Shown one piece after another: positions 6,636 through 15,376 of a stretch of DNA of 31,792 nucleotides. The stretch spans positions 1 to 31,792 of the forward strand of contig JAEZQD010000066.1 of assembly GCA_023413185.1 (NCBI GenBank). The letters are read 5' to 3'. Position numbers and translations under genes: made by a program. The notes below the pieces were generated by a model. That model was not told the DNA's origin and did not search any database. It was given only the letters and a program-made list of their open reading frames with translations. How positions within the stretch are numbered: position 1 is the first letter of the stretch; every line of letters begins with the position of its first letter. Origin of the DNA: Bacillota bacterium (GTDB lineage: Bacteria; Bacillota; Clostridia; Oscillospirales; Ruminococcaceae).

Positions 6636-9600
6636 TTACAACGCGAAATAATCCACCGCAGCCGAAAACAGCTTCTGGTTCTTATTCCCCTCCACATTTT
6701 TGCAGATATCCTTGCCCATGCGTTCGCTGTGCGCCATCTTACCAAGGATGCGCCCGTCGGGAGAGGTTATACCCTCCACCGCGTAGTACGAGCTGTTGGG
6801 GTTAAAGCGAATATCCATCGAGGGGCTACCATCAAAATCAACGTACTGTGTAGCAATCTGACCGTTTCTGAAAAGCGTGGTCATCAGTTCATCCGAGATG
6901 ATAAAGCGTCCCTCTCCGTGGGAGACCGGTATCGTATGGATGTCGCCGACGCCGGTGTACATCAACCATGGGGAGAGGTTAGACGCGATACGTGTGCGCA
7001 CCATCATGGACTGGTGGCGCCCGATGGAGTTGTAGGTCAGCGTCGGGCTGTCCTCCTCGGCGGGCACAATATCGCCAAACGGTACAAGCCCCAGCTTAAT
7101 GAGCGCCTGAAAGCCGTTGCAGATGCCAATCATCAACCCGTCGCGCTGATGCAGCAGTTCGCGAACCGCCTCGGTGATGCGCGGGTTGCGGAAGAACGAG
7201 GTGATAAACTTTGCGGAGCCGTCCGGCTCGTCACCGCCCGAAAAACCGCCCGGCAGCGCGATAATCTGGGCGTTTTGTATCAACTGCTCCATGCGGTCCA
7301 CCGACTCGGCAATCGCCTGTGCGGTCAGGTTGCGAATCACGCAACACTCGGCGTCGGCACCCGCTAGCTCAAACTGGCGCGCGGTGTCGTATTCGCAGTT
7401 GGTGCCGGGAAATACGGGTATCAGCACACGCGGCTTAATAACCTTTGCCTTGGGGGCTACACGGGTCATTGCGGTGTAGGAGTATGCCTCTATGGGTGTG
7501 GTCTCTGCCTTCGTGTTGCAGGGGAACACGCTCTCGAGCTTGTCCTCCCATAGCGTATCAAGACGCGACAGCAGCACCTTTTTGCCGGCGTACTCCAAAT
7601 AGTAGTCGCTGTGCGTTACGCCGATGATATCGAGGTCGGGCATCGTACCGTCGAGTTCAACCAAAAATCCGCCGTAGCCGCCCGAATAAAGCGCCGTGTC
7701 GGGCAGGGTCTTTGTAAAGGTAAAGCCGATGCGGTTGCCCAGGCTCATCTTAAAAATTCCCTCGGCAATACCGCCGGTTGAGAGTGCCCATACCGATTTT
7801 GCCTTGCCGCTTGCGATAAGCGACTCCACCGTATCAAAGCATTCCTTAACGCTGTCAAAATCGGGCAGACGGTTGTTTGCAGACCTTGGCATAATCAGCG
7901 CGACATGATTGCCGCTGTTCTTAAACTCGGGGGTGACAACATTGCTTGCCTTTGCGCATGAGATGGCAAACGACACCAGCGTCGGGGGCACGTCGATCTC
8001 CTCAAAGGTGCCGGACATCGAGTCTTTACCGCCGATGGCGGCGATCTCCAGCGCGGTTTGTGCCTTTAGCGCGCCCAGAAGTGCTGCAAGCGGCTTGCCC
8101 CAGCGAAGCGGGTCGCCCTTGGTGCGCTCAAAGTATTCCTGCAGCGTCAGGTAACAACCGTGTCGGGAGCCGCCCGCCGCAACCACCTTTGCAACCGAAC
8201 TGATGACGGCATACATTGCCCCGTGAAACGGGCTTTGCTCGGAAAGATACGGGTCAAACCCGTACGCCATCACCGAACAGGTGTCGGTTTCGCCGTTTAA
8301 AACCGGCAGCTTTGCCGCCATTGCCTGAATCTCGGTGCGCTGCGTTTTTCCGCCATAGGGTAGGGTCACTGTGCCGGCGCCGATGGTCGAATCAAAGCGC
8401 TCGACAAGCCCCTTCTGGGAGCAGATGTTCAGGTCGCTTACCAGTGCCTCCATGCGGGCGGCGAAATCTCCCCCGGCCGGCAGGGCGGGTTCCTCAAACG
8501 AAGGGGCGGCGATGCGCACTGCGGTGCGTTTCGGCGCGCCGTTGCTGTTTAAAAAGTCACGCGAGATGCTCACAATCTGCTTGCCGTTAAGCTCCATCAC
8601 AAGACGGTTTGAATCGGTTACATCCGCAACGTAGTTAGCCTCTAGGTTTTCGCCGTCGGCAAGCTCGATAAAACGAGCAAGGTCTTTCTTTCGAACCACA
8701 CACGCCATACGCTCCTGCGATTCACTGATGGCAAGCTCGGTTCCGTCAAGCCCGTCGTACTTCTTTGGCACACGGTCAAGGAAGATGTTTAAGCCGTCCG
8801 CAAGCTCGCCGATGGCAACCGACACGCCGCCCGCGCCAAAATCGTTGCAGCGGCGGATTAACCGCGTCACCTCGGGGTCGCGAAACAGACGCTGCAGCTT
8901 GCGCTCTTCGGGCGCATTGCCCTTTTGAACCTCCGCGCCACAGCTTTCCAGCGATTGCAGGGTATGTGACTTTGAAGAACCCGTCGCGCCGCCGCAGCCG
9001 TCGCGTCCGGTGCGTCCGCCAAGCAGAACAACCACGTCGCCCGGCTCGGGACATTCGCGCACCACATGCTGAGCCTTTGCTGCACCAACAACCGCGCCGA
9101 TCTCCAAACGCTTGGCAACGTAGCCCGGGTGGTACAGCTCCTTCACAAAGCCCGTTGCAAGCCCAATCTGGTTGCCGTAGGAGGAGTAGCCGTTTGCGGC
9201 GGTGGTTACAAGCTTTTTCTGCGGCAGCTTGCCCGCAAGGGTCTCGGAAAACGGGGTAAGCGGGTTCGCGGCACCCGTTACGCGCATCGCCTGATACACA
9301 TAGGCGCGTCCCGAAAGCGGGTCGCGGATTGCGCCGCCCAGGCAGGTGGCTGCGCCGCCAAACGGCTCAATCTCGGTCGGGTGGTTGTGGGTTTCGTTCT
9401 TAAACAGCAAAAGCCAATCTTCCGGCTTACCGTTCACATCAACCGTCACCTTCACAGAGCAGGCGTTAATCTCGTCAGACTCGTCAAGGTTGGGTAAAAA
9501 CCCCTGCTTTTTAAGGTATTTTGCGCCGATGGTGGCAATGTCCATCAGGCTTTGGGGCTTGGTGCGGTTTACGTACACCTGATGACGGATGTCAAGATAC

Positions 9601-10346
9601 TCCTTGTACGCGCTAGCGATATCTGCATCGTCAATCTGCACCTCCTCAAGCTCTGTCAGGAAGGTGGTGTGGCGACAGTGGTCCGACCAGTAGGTGTCTA
9701 TCATGCGAATCTCGGTGACGGTGGGGTCGCGCTGTTCGGTATCGCGGAAATAGCCCTGGCAGAACGTGATGTCGTCAAGGTCCATCGCAAGCCCCATCGT
9801 TTTCACAAACGAAGCCAGCGCCGCCTCGTCGTAGCCGATAAAGCCCGTAAGGGTCTCGACCTCATCGGGTACCGGCTGGCTGAGCGTCAGCGTATCCATC
9901 CGTTCAAGGCTTGCCTCGCGCGCCTCCACGGGGTTAATCAGGTAGGCTTTTATCTGGGTAAACGCATCGTCCGAGAGTGTTCCGGTTAGCAGGTAAACCT
10001 TAGCCGAGCGTATCAGCGGGCGTTCCTTCTGCGTCATTAACGAGATACACTGCGCGCACGAATCCGCCCGCTGGTCAAACTGCCCGGGCAAAAACTCGGT
10101 TGCAAACAGACGACCCGAATGCGTGGGCAGCTCGTCGTAGAGATTATCCACCTGTGGCTCGGAAAAGATGGTGCGTTTGGCAGCCTCAAAATCCTCCTCG
10201 CTCAGATTTTGCGCATCATACCGATTGATAACCCGAATATCGGTCAGGGATGTGATGCCAAGTGTAGCACGAATATCGGCAAGCAGCCCGCCCGCCTCAA
10301 CCGCAAATCCATTCTTTTTTTCCACATACACCCGAAAAACCGCCAT
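6636..10346 (-). CDS. purL: Phosphoribosylformylglycinamidine synthase, single-chain type
   Basis: The 1236-residue enzyme converts FGAR, glutamine and ATP to FGAM in the fourth step of de novo purine synthesis. It is the large form in which the N-terminal PurS-like part, the two AIRS-type ATP-binding halves (with LLFKNETHNHPTEIEPFGGAAT early in the first) and a C-terminal glutamine amidotransferase are fused. The amidotransferase shows PVFPGTNCEYD, GICNGFQ with the catalytic Cys near 1076, and HGEGRF with His near 1143 and Glu near 1145. I start at the ATG giving MAVFRVYVEKK; the AAAGGA site is about 13 bases away, so an in-frame TTG at 10355, only 4 bases from it, may be used instead. It follows mtaB by 96 bases, with no terminator between them. 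No other pur gene is nearby. Confidence 0.97.
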   Translation of the reverse strand: MAVFRVYVEKKNGFAVEAGGLLADIRATLGITSLTDIRVINRYDAQNLSEEDFEAAKRTIFSEPQVDNLYDELPTHSGRLFATEFLPGQFDQRADSCAQCISLMTQKERPLIRSAKVYLLTGTLSDDAFTQIKAYLINPVEAREASLERMDTLTLSQPVPDEVETLTGFIGYDEAALASFVKTMGLAMDLDDITFCQGYFRDTEQRDPTVTEIRMIDTYWSDHCRHTTFLTELEEVQIDDADIASAYKEYLDIRHQVYVNRTKPQSLMDIATIGAKYLKKQGFLPNLDESDEINACSVKVTVDVNGKPEDWLLLFKNETHNHPTEIEPFGGAATCLGGAIRDPLSGRAYVYQAMRVTGAANPLTPFSETLAGKLPQKKLVTTAANGYSSYGNQIGLATGFVKELYHPGYVAKRLEIGAVVGAAKAQHVVRECPEPGDVVVLLGGRTGRDGCGGATGSSKSHTLQSLESCGAEVQKGNAPEERKLQRLFRDPEVTRLIRRCNDFGAGGVSVAIGELADGLNIFLDRVPKKYDGLDGTELAISESQERMACVVRKKDLARFIELADGENLEANYVADVTDSNRLVMELNGKQIVSISRDFLNSNGAPKRTAVRIAAPSFEEPALPAGGDFAARMEALVSDLNICSQKGLVERFDSTIGAGTVTLPYGGKTQRTEIQAMAAKLPVLNGETDTCSVMAYGFDPYLSEQSPFHGAMYAVISSVAKVVAAGGSRHGCYLTLQEYFERTKGDPLRWGKPLAALLGALKAQTALEIAAIGGKDSMSGTFEEIDVPPTLVSFAISCAKASNVVTPEFKNSGNHVALIMPRSANNRLPDFDSVKECFDTVESLIASGKAKSVWALSTGGIAEGIFKMSLGNRIGFTFTKTLPDTALYSGGYGGFLVELDGTMPDLDIIGVTHSDYYLEYAGKKVLLSRLDTLWEDKLESVFPCNTKAETTPIEAYSYTAMTRVAPKAKVIKPRVLIPVFPGTNCEYDTARQFELAGADAECCVIRNLTAQAIAESVDRMEQLIQNAQIIALPGGFSGGDEPDGSAKFITSFFRNPRITEAVRELLHQRDGLMIGICNGFQALIKLGLVPFGDIVPAEEDSPTLTYNSIGRHQSMMVRTRIASNLSPWLMYTGVGDIHTIPVSHGEGRFIISDELMTTLFRNGQIATQYVDFDGSPSMDIRFNPNSSYYAVEGITSPDGRILGKMAHSERMGKDICKNVEGNKNQKLFSAAVDYFAL

Positions 10347-10442
10347 CTTATTCAACCATTCCTTTCACGTTATGCATTCACAAGACTGTTGTATATCGAA
10401 TACTTACCTTTGTGTCAAAACCATACTAAAACCGAGCCCGCT

Positions 10443-11741
10443 TTACGTATCCGCCCGCTGCGCAATGCAGCTGTCCTCCGAAACATCGGTGATGCAAACA
10501 GATAAAATTTTCCCGCGAAGTACGGTATCTGAAGGGCACAGCATCTTAACGGGCGCATAGTTTTTGGTGTACCCGCAGTACCAATCGTTCTCTCGCGACT
10601 CGAACAGCACCGGCTCGATTCGCCCTACCTGTGTGCGCAAAAAAACGTCCCTCGCATGGTCTGCTGCCTGCAGCATGCGACGGCTTCGTGCGGTTTTTAC
10701 TTGTTGCGGCACCTGCCCGTTCATCTTTGCCGCGAGGGTTCCCTCACGCATGGAGTAGGTAAACACATGTGCCTTAGCAAACCCAACAGCGCGAAAGAAG
10801 GCGAGGGATTGCTCAAATTCCTCTTCCGACTCCTGTGGAAAGCCCACCATCATATCGGTGGTGAGGGCGCTGTTATCAAACTCCGCGCGAATCATGTTTG
10901 CAATATCCATATACTGCGTGGTGGTATAATGGCGGTTCATGCGCCGTAAGGTGTCGTCACAGCCGCTTTGCAATGAAAGGTGAAATTGCGGGCAGAAGCC
11001 GGGCAGCTCTTTCATCGCCCGGATGTCCTTTTGGGTCAACAGCTCCGGCTCAAGCGAACCCAACCGCACGCGCTCGATGCCTGGGGTATTCGCTGCGCAC
11101 CGTACCGCGTCAATCAGTCTAAGCCCGATGTCGCTGCCGTAGCACGAAAGGTTAATGCCTACCAGCACCACCTCGCGGTAGCCCGCCAAAGAAAGGGCGC
11201 TTAGCTCGCTTTGAAGCGCATCAATCGGCTTCGAGCGCACCGGTCCGCGTGCCGTCGGGATAATACAGTAAGAGCAGTACCGCTCGCATCCATCCTCAAT
11301 CTTTACAAATGCGCGGGTATGCTCGATAAACGCGTTGGCTTGCATCTGTTCAAACTGCTCGCCATGGCGGTGGCTTGCAATGTCTATCACACGCTCACCG
11401 GTGGCAAGGTGCGTCTGTATGGCGGCAAGCAGCCCCTTACGGTTGTAAGAGCCTGTCACAACATCCGCCTCGGTTAACAGCTGCGACGGCTCGGGGAACG
11501 CCTGTGGCATGCAACCGGTCAGCGCGATGACTGCCCCGGGGTTTTCGCGTCGCGCTCGGTGCAGTGCCTGACGGTTTTTGCGGTCGCCGATGTCGGTAAC
11601 GGTGCAGGAGTTAATGACACAAACGTCGGCTGCTTCGCCGAACGGTACAATGTCGTAGCCATGCGCCGAAAAGAGCTGTTTTAATATCTGCGTTTCGTAC
11701 TGGTTGACCTTGCAGCCAAGCGTAAAGAACGAAGCCCTCAT
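10443..11741 (-). CDS. mtaB: tRNA (t6A37) methylthiotransferase MtaB
   Basis: The 432-residue radical-SAM enzyme adds a methylthio group to t6A at position 37 of ANN-decoding tRNAs. The N-terminal UPF0004 domain has the auxiliary cluster cysteines C10, C46 and C77; the radical-SAM motif CxxxCxxC is C152-C156-C159 in DGCERYCSYCIIP; a C-terminal TRAM-like domain closes the chain. The start MRASFFTLGCKVNQYET is typical of MtaB rather than MiaB or RimO. The ATG at 11741 has an AAAGGGG site about 13 bases upstream, which is long; an in-frame start at 11801 lacks homology to the family. A leader of about 235 nt with a terminator-like hairpin lies upstream. Confidence 0.94.
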   Translation of the reverse strand: MRASFFTLGCKVNQYETQILKQLFSAHGYDIVPFGEAADVCVINSCTVTDIGDRKNRQALHRARRENPGAVIALTGCMPQAFPEPSQLLTEADVVTGSYNRKGLLAAIQTHLATGERVIDIASHRHGEQFEQMQANAFIEHTRAFVKIEDGCERYCSYCIIPTARGPVRSKPIDALQSELSALSLAGYREVVLVGINLSCYGSDIGLRLIDAVRCAANTPGIERVRLGSLEPELLTQKDIRAMKELPGFCPQFHLSLQSGCDDTLRRMNRHYTTTQYMDIANMIRAEFDNSALTTDMMVGFPQESEEEFEQSLAFFRAVGFAKAHVFTYSMREGTLAAKMNGQVPQQVKTARSRRMLQAADHARDVFLRTQVGRIEPVLFESRENDWYCGYTKNYAPVKMLCPSDTVLRGKILSVCITDVSEDSCIAQRADT

Positions 11742-11838
11742 AATCGAAATACAGCCCCTTTCAAATATTCGCGCCTGCGTGCGGCGGTTTGCTTCATACA
11801 AGCGTAACCCACATGATAGCTGATTATCGTTTTAAAAA

Positions 11839-11870
11839 CATACAAAAGCCGGATTCTTCAGTCCGGCTTT
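11839..11870 (-). terminator. Terminator-like hairpin in the mtaB leader
   Basis: On the minus strand AAAGCCGGA (11862-11870) and TCCGGCTTT (11845-11853) form a 9-bp stem with an eight-base loop, followed by TTTTGTATGTTTTT. No gene ends just upstream on this strand, so it probably acts as an attenuator between the mtaB promoter and the gene. A second small stem (TAGCC-GTAAA-GGCTA, 11911-11925) lies earlier in the same leader. Confidence 0.6.
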
Positions 11871-11982
11871 GGAGTGGTTTTGGATGAAGTAGGTCAGTGT
11901 AATCAGGGCATAGCCGTAAAGGCTAAGATAATTCAAATAATTAGAAGTTAAAATACACAAAAATCCACATCTATTTAATAGT

Positions 11983-12011
11983 ATTATAATAAATTGTAGG
12001 AAGAATTACAA
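11983..12011 (-). promoter_or_regulatory. Candidate mtaB promoter, divergent from the HPr promoter
   Basis: On the minus strand TTGTAA (12006-12011) and TATAAT (11983-11988) are 17 bases apart. The expected start near 11976 leaves a leader of about 235 nt. The inverted repeat ATTGTA-N8-TACAAT (11993-12012) lies inside this promoter. Confidence 0.55.
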
Positions 12012-12058
12012 TTAGCAGTTGACTTAAAATAACGGGACTGATATAGTATAATTGTAGG
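11992..12058. repeat. AATTGTAGG direct repeat flanking the divergent promoters
   Basis: AATTGTAGG occurs at 11992-12000 and at 12050-12058, 58 bases apart, on both sides of the promoter of the HPr-like gene. The first copy is also half of an ATTGTA-N8-TACAAT inverted repeat. Both may be operator half-sites; no regulator is identified. Confidence 0.5.
12019..12047 (+). promoter_or_regulatory. Promoter of the HPr-like gene
   Basis: TTGACT (12019-12024) and TATAGT (12042-12047) are separated by 17 bases. Transcription should begin near 12054, leaving a leader of about 55 nt before the start codon. Confidence 0.75.
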
Positions 12059-12107
12059 CAAAATAGTAAGTATTATTTTGAAATTAAATCATTTGGGAGG
12101 GTTTTTT

Positions 12108-12338
12108 ATGAAAACCGCAAACATTATGCTAAACACCATTAATGATGTTAAGGATTTCGTTGCAGCAGTAAACAAGTACGACTTTGACGTGGATCTCATC
12201 TCCGGCAGATACGCGGTGGATGCGAAGTCCATTATGGGTATCTTCAGCCTTGACCTTTCCAAGCCGATTGCGCTTCAGGCTCATTGCGAAAACTGCGCAG
12301 AGTTTGATGCCGACATGGCGAAATTTATCATCGGCTAA
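12108..12338 (+). CDS. HPr-like protein lacking the phosphorylatable histidine
   Basis: The 76-residue protein has the size and pattern of HPr, the PTS phosphocarrier. The region around Ser41 (DAKSIMGIFSLDLSKP) matches the conserved regulatory Ser46 segment closely. The N-terminal active-site loop, normally with His15 in an LHARP context, reads LNTINDVKDFVAAV and has no histidine. It therefore cannot pass phosphate from enzyme I in the usual way. A role as a Crh-like regulator phosphorylated on serine is possible but inferred; Crh also lacks the histidine. A GGGAGGG site precedes the ATG. The gene stands alone between its own promoter and terminator. Confidence 0.85.
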   Translation: MKTANIMLNTINDVKDFVAAVNKYDFDVDLISGRYAVDAKSIMGIFSLDLSKPIALQAHCENCAEFDADMAKFIIG

Positions 12339-12365
12339 TCACACAACAACCAACACAAAGCCAAA

Positions 12366-12399
12366 AGAGAGCGAGTGAGTTTCACTTGCTCTCTTTTTT
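12366..12399 (+). terminator. Terminator after the HPr-like gene
   Basis: AGAGAGCGAGTGA pairs with TCACTTGCTCTCT (one G-T pair) around a three-base loop and is followed by six T. It makes the HPr-like gene a single-gene unit. Confidence 0.92.
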
Positions 12400-12507
12400 G
12401 ACTTTCCGTACTAACGCCTAGTGTATTTTTGTCCGCAATATCATAACGGCGGGTGTTTACCGCATAAACTATACAAATCAGACAATCATACGCGATAAAG
12501 GGTGGGT

Positions 12508-13689
12508 ATGGATATGCTGGGAAAGAAACCACGGATAAAAACTGCCTCGGTACTGGTTGCCGTGTGTATGGCGGTCATGCTTTGCCCTTTGGCAAACGCC
12601 GTAACCGCAAACACACAGACGCTTCCGGTTGCGATAACTGCGCCGTCTGCGATACTGATAGAGCTTAGTAGCGGTGCGGTGCTGTTTGAAAAGAACGCCG
12701 ACGAGGTCTTACCGCCCGCGTCGGTGACAAAGATTATGACCCTGCTGCTTGCGGTTGAGGCTATCGAGTCAGGCAAACTCAACCTTCAGGACATGGTAAG
12801 CACCTCTGAAAACGCGAGCAAGATGGGCGGCAAGCAGATCTGGCTTGAGGTTGGCGAGGAGATGTCGGTCAACGACCTGATGAAGGCAACCGCTATCTCA
12901 TCTGCAAACGATGCCGCCGTTGCGCTCGGTGAAGCGGTGGCGGGCAGCGAGAGCACCTTTGTCGCACTGATGAATGAGCGCGCAAAGGACCTTGGTATGA
13001 ACAACACGGTGTTTTTAAACGCGTCCGGGCTGGATGCGCAGGGTCATGTGAGCTCTGCCCGTGACATTTCAATTATGTCGAGGGAGCTGCTCTTGCACCC
13101 AATGATTAAGGATTACTCCACCGTGTGGATGGATACGCTGCGTGACGGCAATACGTCGCTGGTAAACACCAACAAGCTTGTGCGTTTTTACGAGGGTGCC
13201 ACAGGGTTAAAAACCGGAACAACCGATTCCGCAGGGTACTGCCTGAGCGCCTCAGCCGAACGGGGTGGTCTATCGCTCATTGCGGTTGTCGTAGGTGAAA
13301 AGACGAGCGAGGAACGGTTTGCATCAGCGCGCACCCTGCTGGACTACGGTTTTGCAAACTGGGAGGTCGTAACCCCCAAGCCGCTAGACACCCCCATTGA
13401 ACCCGTAAAGGTGATTAAGGGTACGGCACCGACGGTAGCGGTGGCTAGTCAGCCCACCAATCAGGTCGTAATCCGAAAGGGCGAAGAGGAGACCATCGAG
13501 TACAAGGTGGAGATTGTAAGCGACGTAGCCGCTCCCGTTGCCGCAGGGCAGACCCTGGGGCGGGTGGTTCTGTATTCCGGCGGGAAAGAAATCGGTTCTT
13601 ACCCGCTTACCGCGGCAAACTATGTCGGCAAACTGACCTTCTGGGTTGCGTTTAAGGCACTGTGGACATCGATGCTGGGGCTAAAATAA
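12508..13689 (+). CDS. dacF: D-alanyl-D-alanine carboxypeptidase, DacF/PBP5 type
   Basis: The 393-residue protein is a low-molecular-mass penicillin-binding protein that trims the terminal D-Ala from peptidoglycan stem peptides. It has a signal peptide (hydrophobic stretch about 13-31 ending ANA), then the three active-site motifs of peptidase family S11: S72-V-T-K75, S132-A-N134 and K235-T-G-T238. A beta-rich C-terminal domain (about 290-365) ends in a hydrophobic amphipathic segment (LTFWVAFKALWTSMLG) that should anchor it to the membrane. I chose the ATG at 12508 because AAAGGG is six bases upstream; GTG at 12502 and ATG at 12514 are alternatives. Confidence 0.95.
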   Translation: MDMLGKKPRIKTASVLVAVCMAVMLCPLANAVTANTQTLPVAITAPSAILIELSSGAVLFEKNADEVLPPASVTKIMTLLLAVEAIESGKLNLQDMVSTSENASKMGGKQIWLEVGEEMSVNDLMKATAISSANDAAVALGEAVAGSESTFVALMNERAKDLGMNNTVFLNASGLDAQGHVSSARDISIMSRELLLHPMIKDYSTVWMDTLRDGNTSLVNTNKLVRFYEGATGLKTGTTDSAGYCLSASAERGGLSLIAVVVGEKTSEERFASARTLLDYGFANWEVVTPKPLDTPIEPVKVIKGTAPTVAVASQPTNQVVIRKGEEETIEYKVEIVSDVAAPVAAGQTLGRVVLYSGGKEIGSYPLTAANYVGKLTFWVAFKALWTSMLGLK

Positions 13690-13715
13690 TAAACATACTG
13701 CGTAAGCAAAACCAG

Positions 13716-13748
13716 ATACGGGCACGGGTAATATCGTGCCCGTATTTT
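13716..13748 (+). terminator. Terminator after the carboxypeptidase gene
   Basis: ATACGGGCACG (13716-13726) pairs perfectly with CGTGCCCGTAT (13735-13745), followed by a short T run. It separates this gene from pgi. Confidence 0.85.
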
Positions 13749-13847
13749 GTGTGATGATTTCGGGCAGTATACAACTATTAGCAATAAATATAGTACGAAA
13801 CCTATGAACACAAATTAAAAATAATGGCAATATTTCAAACGGCACAC

Positions 13848-13876
13848 TTGAAAAAAAGTTCTTGATAGGGTAATAT
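13848..13876 (+). promoter_or_regulatory. Promoter of pgi
   Basis: TTGAAA (13848-13853) and TAATAT (13871-13876) are 17 bases apart, about 100 bases before the pgi start codon. Confidence 0.6.
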
Positions 13877-13977
13877 AGAACCATGGACATAACTTGGGAA
13901 TAATAAAGCTGTACCCTTGCAAAAGCCTTGTTGCGATAAGGTTTCAGAGTGGAGGGGCAGTCGGAGGTAACGGCAAA

Positions 13978-15318
13978 ATGGGGATGAAGTTTAACGGCAA
14001 ATACCTAGGCGGTTTTGTAGGCGACCACGAGTTTTCGGCCTTAGAGGGTCAGATCATGGACGCCCACGAGAAACTGCACAACAAGACCGGGCTTGGCAAT
14101 GACTTTTTGGGTTGGGTTACACTGCCCACCGACTATAACAAAGTGGAGTTTGAGCGGATTAAGAGAGCGGCTTCGACAATCCAGCAGAGCTCGCAGGTTC
14201 TGATTGTTATTGGAATCGGCGGTTCTTATCTGGGTGCGCGGGCCGCTATTGAATTATTACGGTCTCCTTTTTATAACAATCTTAAAAAAGATACCCCTGA
14301 GATCTACTTTGCGGGCAACAATATCAGCCCAACCTACCTTAACGAACTGCTCAGCATCTGCGAGGGCAAGGATATTTCGATTAACGTGATATCCAAATCA
14401 GGCACAACCACCGAGCCGGCGCTTGCGTTTCGTGTGTTTCGCGAGCTGCTTGAGAACAAATATGGCAAAGAGGGCGCGCGCGAGCGTATCTTCTGCACCA
14501 CAGATGCATCTAAGGGTACCCTGAAGGAGCTGTGCAATCGCGAAGGGTACGAAACATTCGTAATCCCCGATGATGTGGGCGGTCGTTTTTCGGTGCTCAC
14601 TGCGGTTGGTTTACTTCCCATCGCGGTAAGCGGTGCAGATATCGACGCCATTATGGCAGGCGCGCAACAAGCGCAGCAGGAACTAAGTGTCTGCGACCTT
14701 GCAAAGAACGACTGCTATCGTTACGCAGCGGCGCGCAGCTGCCTCTACCGCAAGGGAAAGTCAGTCGAGCTGCTCGTCAGCTACGACCCGTCCTTTGCGA
14801 TGATGGCGGAATGGTTTAAGCAGCTGTTCGGCGAAAGCGAGGGCAAGGATAATAAGGGTCTGTTCCCGGCTTCTGCAACCTTTTCCACCGATCTGCACTC
14901 CCTTGGTCAGTACGTACAGGACGGTGCAAGGCTGATGTTTGAGACCGTGATAAACATTAAAAAGCCCAAGCAAGATTATTTCGTTAAGCTGGATGAGGAG
15001 AACTTTGACGGTCTTAACTTCCTATCTGGCCAGAACATGAGTGTTGTCAACCAGAAGGCGTTTGAGGGTACGGTACTGGCACACACGGGTGGCGGGGTGC
15101 CGAACATCCTACTTGAAGTGCCCGAAATCAATGAGCATGAGTTTGGTTATATGGTCTACTTTTTCGAAAAGGCATGTGCCATTTCCGGCTATATGCTCGG
15201 GGTTAATCCCTTTGACCAACCCGGCGTAGAAAGCTACAAGGTGAATATGTTTGCGCTGCTTGGCAAACCCGGGTACGAGAATCAAAAGGCATATCTTGAG
15301 TCGCAAATCAATGGGTAA
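13978..15318 (+). CDS. pgi: Glucose-6-phosphate isomerase
   Basis: The 446-residue enzyme interconverts glucose 6-phosphate and fructose 6-phosphate in glycolysis. Recognisable parts are GIGGSYLGARAA at the start of the first SIS fold, the sugar-phosphate loop SKSGTTTEPA, the segment DLHSLGQYVQDG and the family signature PFDQPGVESYK near the C-terminus. The length fits the short Bacillus-type enzyme. An in-frame start at 13894 would add about 28 unrelated residues; the ATG at 13978 has GGAGG ten bases upstream and gives MGMKFNGKYLGGF, as in homologues. It is flanked by genes with their own terminators and appears to be its own unit. Confidence 0.95.
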   Translation: MGMKFNGKYLGGFVGDHEFSALEGQIMDAHEKLHNKTGLGNDFLGWVTLPTDYNKVEFERIKRAASTIQQSSQVLIVIGIGGSYLGARAAIELLRSPFYNNLKKDTPEIYFAGNNISPTYLNELLSICEGKDISINVISKSGTTTEPALAFRVFRELLENKYGKEGARERIFCTTDASKGTLKELCNREGYETFVIPDDVGGRFSVLTAVGLLPIAVSGADIDAIMAGAQQAQQELSVCDLAKNDCYRYAAARSCLYRKGKSVELLVSYDPSFAMMAEWFKQLFGESEGKDNKGLFPASATFSTDLHSLGQYVQDGARLMFETVINIKKPKQDYFVKLDEENFDGLNFLSGQNMSVVNQKAFEGTVLAHTGGGVPNILLEVPEINEHEFGYMVYFFEKACAISGYMLGVNPFDQPGVESYKVNMFALLGKPGYENQKAYLESQING

Positions 15319-15321
15319 CGC

Positions 15322-15343
15322 ACCTGTTTTAAACCAACAGGTG
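15322..15343 (+). other. Stem-loop between pgi and the P-loop gene
   Basis: CACCTG and CAGGTG form a 6-bp stem four bases after the pgi stop codon. No T run follows, so readthrough into the next gene is likely; the stem may protect the pgi mRNA end. Confidence 0.4.
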
Positions 15344-15376
15344 ACAGAATACTAAATTTATCAGGGAGGTATTCTT

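Noticed and set aside
6642..10346. Many long plus-strand frames opposite purL
   Set aside because: They follow the codon pattern of the minus-strand gene in mirror and have no family features or ribosome binding sites.
12398..12426. TTGACT box as part of a promoter for the D-Ala-D-Ala carboxypeptidase gene
   Set aside because: The matching -10 (GTGTAT) fits the consensus at only two positions.
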